A stretch of DNA of 64,000 nt, from NCBI GenBank assembly GCA_023382575.1, contig JAHDWC010000001.1:23726-87725 (forward strand), written 5' to 3'. Under the pieces are notes generated by a model that was given only the letters and a program-made list of their open reading frames with translations, made no database searches and was not told where the DNA came from. Below are positions 60,127 through 64,000 of this stretch, one piece after another. The position numbers were made by a program, and so were the translations under genes. The stretch is from Anaerolineales bacterium (GTDB lineage: Bacteria > Chloroflexota > Anaerolineae > Anaerolineales > Villigracilaceae). The stretch's first letter is position 1. Every line of letters begins with the position of its first letter.

Positions 60127-60552
60127 ATGTCTACGCAATTGATTATCGGTATTGTGTTTGGTTTGGTCGGAGCACTTTTAGCAGGGATCGGTTTTTTCGT
60201 CTGGTTGCGGACGCGTAGTTTCATACAAAATTCGCAGCAAGTGAAGGCGACGGTCATCCGTCTGGCGTATCGCTCCAGTTCTGATGGCGGCGGATATGCT
60301 CCTGTCTTTCGCTTCAACACCATCGATGGACGCAGCGTGGAAGTGGAGGATGGCTTGCAGAGCAACCCTCCGCAATTTCAGGAAGGGCAGGTGGTGGATG
60401 TTTTGTACGATCCGCAGAATCCCAGCCGTGCGCGCATCAAAAAATGGATGAACCTGTATTTTGTGCCGCTGTTGTTGGGCGGCATGGGAATCATCTTTGG
60501 CGGCATTGGGGCAGTGATGCTGCTCTTCCAACTCCTGGACCAGTTTGCCTAG
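60127..60552 (+). CDS. DUF3592-family membrane protein
   Basis: The 141-residue protein has an N-terminal and a C-terminal membrane helix around a soluble beta domain (about 40-105) with YAPVFRFNTIDGRSVEVE and GQVVDVLYDPQNPSRARI. That is the DUF3592 layout, common and uncharacterised. AGGAGCAGAC is the ribosome binding site. Confidence 0.88.
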   Translation: MSTQLIIGIVFGLVGALLAGIGFFVWLRTRSFIQNSQQVKATVIRLAYRSSSDGGGYAPVFRFNTIDGRSVEVEDGLQSNPPQFQEGQVVDVLYDPQNPSRARIKKWMNLYFVPLLLGGMGIIFGGIGAVMLLFQLLDQFA

Positions 60553-60567
60553 CGTGAAAATTTGGGG

Positions 60568-60596
60568 TTGAAAAAATAGAAAATTTGTTCTATAAT
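60568..60596 (+). promoter_or_regulatory. Promoter of the DUF4287-like gene
   Basis: TTGAAA (60568-60573) and TATAAT (60591-60596) are 17 bases apart, predicting a start near 60603 and a leader of about 40 bases with the site AAAGGAGAAAA. Confidence 0.7.
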
Positions 60597-60641
60597 TGAC
60601 TCATTGCGAAATTCCCCTGTCCAACAAAAGGAGAAAATACC

Positions 60642-60860
60642 ATGAGCAATCTTAATCTTGCCGTTCAAACCCAATTGGAGTCGCTTCAGACTCAAATGGG
60701 AATGTCTATCGAAGATGTGGCGGATATTGTCAAACGCACAGGGTTGACGCGCCAAAATGACATCCGCTGGATGCTTCAGCGTGAGTATGGTATCAAGCAT
60801 GAAGAAGCACAAATGCTTGTATCCGTATTATTCGAATCCCATTTGAAGGTTGCCATTTAA
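60642..60860 (+). CDS. DUF4287-like small protein
   Basis: The 72-residue protein has the helical pattern of the DUF4287 domain: SIEDVADIVKRTGLTRQNDIRWMLQREYGIKHEEAQMLV. The domain's function is not known. A strong promoter and ribosome binding site precede it. The short frame at 60899-60940 repeats its first codons with its own ribosome binding site, which looks like a decayed tandem copy. Confidence 0.75.
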   Translation: MSNLNLAVQTQLESLQTQMGMSIEDVADIVKRTGLTRQNDIRWMLQREYGIKHEEAQMLVSVLFESHLKVAI

Positions 60861-60898
60861 GTCGCTTTCGCGGACTCTGGTGTCAAGGAGATGAGAGA

Positions 60899-60940
60899 AT
60901 GAGTAATCTCGATAAAGCCATCCAGACCCAGGCAGAGTAA
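60899..60940 (+). pseudogene. 13-codon remnant of a second DUF4287-like copy
   Basis: The frame MSNLDKAIQTQAE repeats the beginning of the neighbour (MSNLNLAVQTQLE) with the same register and has a good ribosome binding site (AAGGAGATGAGAG) before it, then stops. The rest of the gene is gone. The remnant's stop is 12 bases before the DinB-like gene. Confidence 0.55.
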
Positions 60941-60952
60941 ATTAGTTAAAGG

Positions 60953-61417
60953 ATGGATATGTCTGAAGAGTTTCGAAATAATATTCTGAAGTTCATGACC
61001 GAGGCGTTTGAAAGCCCGATGGGCATCTTCCTCGACCCGAACACGTCCATTTTTCAGACGCTTGAAACAGTTTCGGCGGAAGAGGCGTCGATACGCGTGG
61101 GCGGGAAGTGCGGATCGCTGGCGGCTCAAGTGGCGCATATGATCTTTTACATCGAATCTTTTGAACGCTTCGCGCTTCAAGGCGATAATAGTCCAAGAGA
61201 TTGGGGCTTCATCTGGCGGACAGTGGAAAAGGTCACGCCGCAGGAATGGGACGATTACAAGTCGAAACTGCGTGAAGCCTACAACCGTATGGTCAAGCTG
61301 TTTAGCGAGAACTCGCTATGGAATGAAGACACGATGGGCGGCGCCATGGCGATTGTGGTGCATAGCGCCTATCATCTTGGCGAGATCCGTCAGGCGTTGT
61401 GTATCTTGAAAAAATGA
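60953..61417 (+). CDS. DinB-like protein
   Basis: The 154-residue protein has the four-helix DinB-type pattern. LAAQVAHMIFYIESFERFAL carries the first histidine and AIVVHSAYHLGEIRQAL carries the pair His-x3-His that with it forms the metal site. Such proteins include thiol-dependent transferases. The start could be this ATG or the next Met two codons on. Confidence 0.82.
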   Translation: MDMSEEFRNNILKFMTEAFESPMGIFLDPNTSIFQTLETVSAEEASIRVGGKCGSLAAQVAHMIFYIESFERFALQGDNSPRDWGFIWRTVEKVTPQEWDDYKSKLREAYNRMVKLFSENSLWNEDTMGGAMAIVVHSAYHLGEIRQALCILKK

Positions 61418-61459
61418 AAGGTGGTGCGCACATGCGCATGCGACGGAATGGTTACTTCA

Positions 61460-61487
61460 CAGGCTGGGCAAATCTGCCCAGCCTGTT
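61460..61487 (+). terminator. Hairpin after the DinB-like gene
   Basis: An 11-bp perfect stem (61460-61470 with 61475-61485) with a 4-base loop is followed by TTCGTTT. It ends the DUF4287-DinB group before the next operon. Confidence 0.75.
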
Positions 61488-61532
61488 CGTTTATAATGAC
61501 CTTGAAGTTCCCCGACCCATAGAGGAGGCCGT

Positions 61533-61955
61533 ATGATCGATTTCAAATCCAAACTTGGACGTAAAGCGCTGCGTCATCTCAAAAAAGATTATTTTGTGTG
61601 GCTGACTACTGTCGATGCACAGGGTGTGCCCCAACCGCGTCCCGTCTGGTTTATTTTGGACGGGGATAATGTGCTGATGTACAGCCAGCCAGGCGCATTT
61701 AAACTCAAGCACATCATCAACAATCCCAATGTCGCGCTGCATTTCAACACCCTCGATGAAAAGGGCGAGGAAGATGTCATCATCTTCAAAGGCAGCGCCT
61801 CGATTGACCCGAAAGCGCCACCCGCGAATAAAATGCCTGCATATCTCCGTAAATATCGCGCAGGCATCAAAGCCCTGGATTCCGAACCAGGTCCATTTGC
61901 GGTCGCCTACTCGACCGCTGTGCGCATCAAACTTACATCCCTGCGTGGCTGGTGA
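61533..61955 (+). CDS. Pyridoxamine 5'-phosphate oxidase-fold (FMN or F420-binding) protein
   Basis: The 140-residue split-barrel protein has YFVWLTTVDAQGVPQPRPVWFILDGDNVLMYS and KLKHIINNPNVALHF, the pattern of the TIGR03667/F420-dependent group. The C-terminal part (about 95-140) has FAVAYSTAVRIKLTSLRGW. FMN or F420 could be the cofactor; sequence alone does not decide. Its stop lies 1 base before the HD-domain gene. Confidence 0.85.
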   Translation: MIDFKSKLGRKALRHLKKDYFVWLTTVDAQGVPQPRPVWFILDGDNVLMYSQPGAFKLKHIINNPNVALHFNTLDEKGEEDVIIFKGSASIDPKAPPANKMPAYLRKYRAGIKALDSEPGPFAVAYSTAVRIKLTSLRGW

Positions 61956-61956
61956 A

Positions 61957-62631
61957 ATGACTCCGGAGCAGATCATCCAAAGAACAGTCGATTACATCAA
62001 GCAGGAATTCTCCGACGATTCGTCCGGGCATGATTGGTGGCATATCTATCGCGTTTGGAAGAATGCCATCACCATCTGTGAGATCGAAAAGGCAGACTCG
62101 TTCATCGTCCAGTTGGCTGCGCTTTTGCACGACCTCGACGATTGGAAGTTCAACGATCATGATGATGAAACTCCGCATCGCGCCAAGGCGTGGCTCGACT
62201 CGTGCAACGTGGAACCGGTCATCGCGGAGAGCGTGTGCGAGATCATCAAGCACATCTCCTATAAAGGCGCCGGCGTGGAAAATAAAATGTCCTCGCTCGA
62301 AGGCTTCATCGTGCAAGATGCCGACCGGCTCGATGCCATTGGTGCCATCGGCATTGGGCGTGCCTTCGCATATGGCGGCTATAAAAAGCGCATGTTGTAC
62401 GACCCAAATTCTCCGCCACAAATGCATGCCAGTTTTGAAGAATACAAAAGCAGCCAGAGTGCCACCATCAATCACTTTTACGAAAAACTGCTTTTGCTCA
62501 AAGATATGATGAATACTTCAACAGCTAAACGTATTGCTGAGCATCGTCATCAAGTGATGGAAAATTTTCTCTCCCAGTTTATGCTCGAATGGGAAGGCCG
62601 GGATATTTTGGATGAGGCAAAAAATGGCTAG
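61957..62631 (+). CDS. HD-domain phosphohydrolase, YedJ-like
   Basis: The 224-residue protein has the HD metal ligands: H in SGHDWWHIYRVW, LAALLHDLDDWKF (HD pair), then HISYKG and VQDADRLDAIGAIGIGRAFAYGG. The region DADRLDAIGAIG is the YedJ signature. Such proteins hydrolyse phosphate bonds in nucleotides or related compounds. It overlaps the M1 peptidase gene by 8 bases. Confidence 0.9.
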   Translation: MTPEQIIQRTVDYIKQEFSDDSSGHDWWHIYRVWKNAITICEIEKADSFIVQLAALLHDLDDWKFNDHDDETPHRAKAWLDSCNVEPVIAESVCEIIKHISYKGAGVENKMSSLEGFIVQDADRLDAIGAIGIGRAFAYGGYKKRMLYDPNSPPQMHASFEEYKSSQSATINHFYEKLLLLKDMMNTSTAKRIAEHRHQVMENFLSQFMLEWEGRDILDEAKNG

Positions 62632-64000
62632 AACGAATCGCATCAGGAACTGGTTCGGGCTTATCTTGACCATTTTGATTCTGTCTGGCTGTGCGGGTGT
62701 GAATGCCACTCCCACATCAGTGCCGTTGAATCCGCAACCAGGCTCAACGGGTTTGGGCGATTCACTTTATCCAGATTTTGGAAATGGCGGGTATGACACA
62801 CTGCACTACACCTTGGATATCACTGTCAACGATGTCGCGACGAGTGACCTCGATGCAGTCACCACCATTGAAGCGACAGCCACGCATGATCTGAGCACTT
62901 TCAACCTGGATTTTCTCGGGTTCGAGATCACCCGCCTCACGGTCAATGATGAAGCGGCGAAGTTTGCACGCGAGGGTCAGGAGTTGACGGTCACGCCTTC
63001 CAAGCCCATCCCTAATGGCACAGCTTTTACAATCGTGGTGGAATATTCGGGTATTCCCGATACGTTGATGTCGCAGGCGCTTCCGTTCCCGACTGGATGG
63101 ATCGTGTATGAGAATGGGATCTTCGTCCTGAGCGAGCCAGATGGGTCTGCCACGTTTTACCCTGTTAACGATCATCCGCTGGACAAAGCGACCTATACGT
63201 TCATTGTCACTGTACCGAAGCCGTTTGAAGTTGCCGCCAATGGCGTGCTGACGGAGACAACGGAGAGCGAAGATTCAAACACCTATCGGTTTGAACTGCG
63301 TGACCCGATGGCGAGTTATCTTACGACCATCAACATCAATGACTTCAACACGGAGATGATGAAATCGCCGAGCGGAATTTCCATCCGCAATTATTATGCC
63401 GCCAGCTTGAGTGACGAATATCGTGAGCCGTTTGCGCGTCAGGGTGAGATGCTTGAGTATTTCGGCGAATTGTTTGGTCCATATCCTTTCGAAGTGTATG
63501 GTTCTTTGGTGATGGATACATACTTTGGCGTAGCGCTTGAGAATCAGACCATGTCCATTTATGGCATGGATATGGTTGACCCGAACGATATCGAAGGGAC
63601 AGAGGCAGTCGTCGCACATGAGTTGGTACATCAATGGTTTGGGAACAGCGTCAGCGTGGCAGACTGGAGCGACATCTGGCTGAACGAAGGTTTCGCTACT
63701 TACGGCGAGGGATTGTGGATCGAACATCTCGAAGGACGCGAAGCGTTGGAAGAATGGTTCGACTATCTATATGGTGAAGTGGAGCGTTATCCGAGCTTCT
63801 TCCCCCCGCCGGGCAACCCTGCCGCCAACGATCTGTTCAATGCAGGAGTTTACATCCGCGGCGGGTTGACACTGCATGCTTTGCGCCTCGAAGTGGGCGA
63901 CGAAGTTTTCTTTGAGATTATACGTACCTATTACGACCGATATAAGGACGGCAACGCCTACACCGAAGATTTTATCGGCGTGGCAGAAAGTGTCAGTGGA
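62624..64000 (+). CDS. M1-family metallopeptidase lipoprotein, 3' end cut by window
   Basis: At least 459 residues are visible and the frame is open to the right edge. A lipoprotein signal (lipobox LSGC) starts it, followed by the M1 N-terminal saddle domain (about 45-240) and the catalytic domain. The zinc site HELVHQWF has His332, Glu333 and His336, with the third ligand in NEGFATY about 19 residues later; the exopeptidase GAMEN motif is replaced by FGVALENQT, with the glutamate kept. It is a secreted aminopeptidase-like enzyme. Its start overlaps the HD gene. Confidence 0.92.
   Translation, partial: MARTNRIRNWFGLILTILILSGCAGVNATPTSVPLNPQPGSTGLGDSLYPDFGNGGYDTLHYTLDITVNDVATSDLDAVTTIEATATHDLSTFNLDFLGFEITRLTVNDEAAKFAREGQELTVTPSKPIPNGTAFTIVVEYSGIPDTLMSQALPFPTGWIVYENGIFVLSEPDGSATFYPVNDHPLDKATYTFIVTVPKPFEVAANGVLTETTESEDSNTYRFELRDPMASYLTTININDFNTEMMKSPSGISIRNYYAASLSDEYREPFARQGEMLEYFGELFGPYPFEVYGSLVMDTYFGVALENQTMSIYGMDMVDPNDIEGTEAVVAHELVHQWFGNSVSVADWSDIWLNEGFATYGEGLWIEHLEGREALEEWFDYLYGEVERYPSFFPPPGNPAANDLFNAGVYIRGGLTLHALRLEVGDEVFFEIIRTYYDRYKDGNAYTEDFIGVAESVSG

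Noticed and set aside
1..64000. CRISPR arrays, tRNA or rRNA genes, insertion sequences, prophage genes
   Set aside because: No regularly spaced direct repeats, no cloverleaf with a recognisable T-loop, no transposase or integrase motifs and no phage structural genes were seen by eye; a tRNAscan or Rfam run would be needed to exclude small RNAs.

Overview
This is a gene-dense bacterial chromosome segment with no tRNA, rRNA, insertion sequence, prophage or CRISPR array that I can see. Large six-fold repeat membrane proteins, a spoVS homologue, lamin-tail-domain secreted proteins, a protein kinase carrying a beta-propeller and short interspersed palindromes together suggest a filamentous or heterotrophic Chloroflexota, probably Anaerolineae. 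That placement is inference; no marker gene here settles it. A complete succinate dehydrogenase, a Rieske/cytochrome b complex with fused c-type haem domains, NADP-isocitrate dehydrogenase and glutamate dehydrogenase point to a respiring, amino-acid-using metabolism.

Layout. 1-5.3 kb: membrane and hydrolase genes, then pdxS-pdxT (vitamin B6) on the minus strand. 5.5-7.0 kb: a divergent MocR/PdxR-type regulator. 7.1-10.4 kb: an operon of a YtrA-type GntR repressor, slipin, SdpI-like, DUF4177 and CPBP genes, with two parS-like ParB sites in its intergenic gaps. 10.5-16.6 kb: a PEP/pyruvate-binding protein, dnaN and a DUF5671 membrane protein. 16.7-19.3 kb: an M3 peptidase, then a rhodanese lipoprotein with an in-frame UGA next to its catalytic cysteine, coupled to a cupin gene. 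19.4-23.5 kb: acyl-CoA dehydrogenase, glutamate dehydrogenase with a long leader, enoyl-CoA hydratase. 23.6-26.4 kb: a P-loop-like protein and a Ser/Thr kinase. 26.4-30.3 kb: pyrF-pyrE-acetyltransferase-lipoprotein-pyrD. 30.3-33.0 kb: a lamin-tail protein. 33.0-33.8 kb: spoVS and a strong candidate replication origin. 33.8-50.6 kb: pyrC, desaturase, icd, FKBP, the bc-type complex, sdhCDAB, PhzF, ppc, a phosphotransferase and a methyltransferase. 50.6-64 kb: an ABC exporter, alpha-carbonic anhydrase, two 7TM diguanylate cyclases and small enzymes, ending in an M1 peptidase cut by the window edge.

The most notable signals are these. (1) A candidate oriC at 33.36-33.80 kb has four perfect DnaA boxes, two of them in tandem and followed by a GC clamp and DnaA-trio-like triplets. 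It also has three copies of an unexplained CCCC-N6/7-GGGG motif. It lies between spoVS and pyrC and is about 20 kb from dnaN. (2) Two parS-like sites lie about 24 kb from that origin. (3) The rhodanese UGA is followed at the right distance by a hairpin resembling a bacterial SECIS, so the protein may be a selenoprotein. (4) Hairpins with T-tracts sit directly ahead of the ribosome binding sites of gdh and pyrF, suggesting attenuation. All of these rest on reading the sequence by eye; no searches or folding calculations were run.
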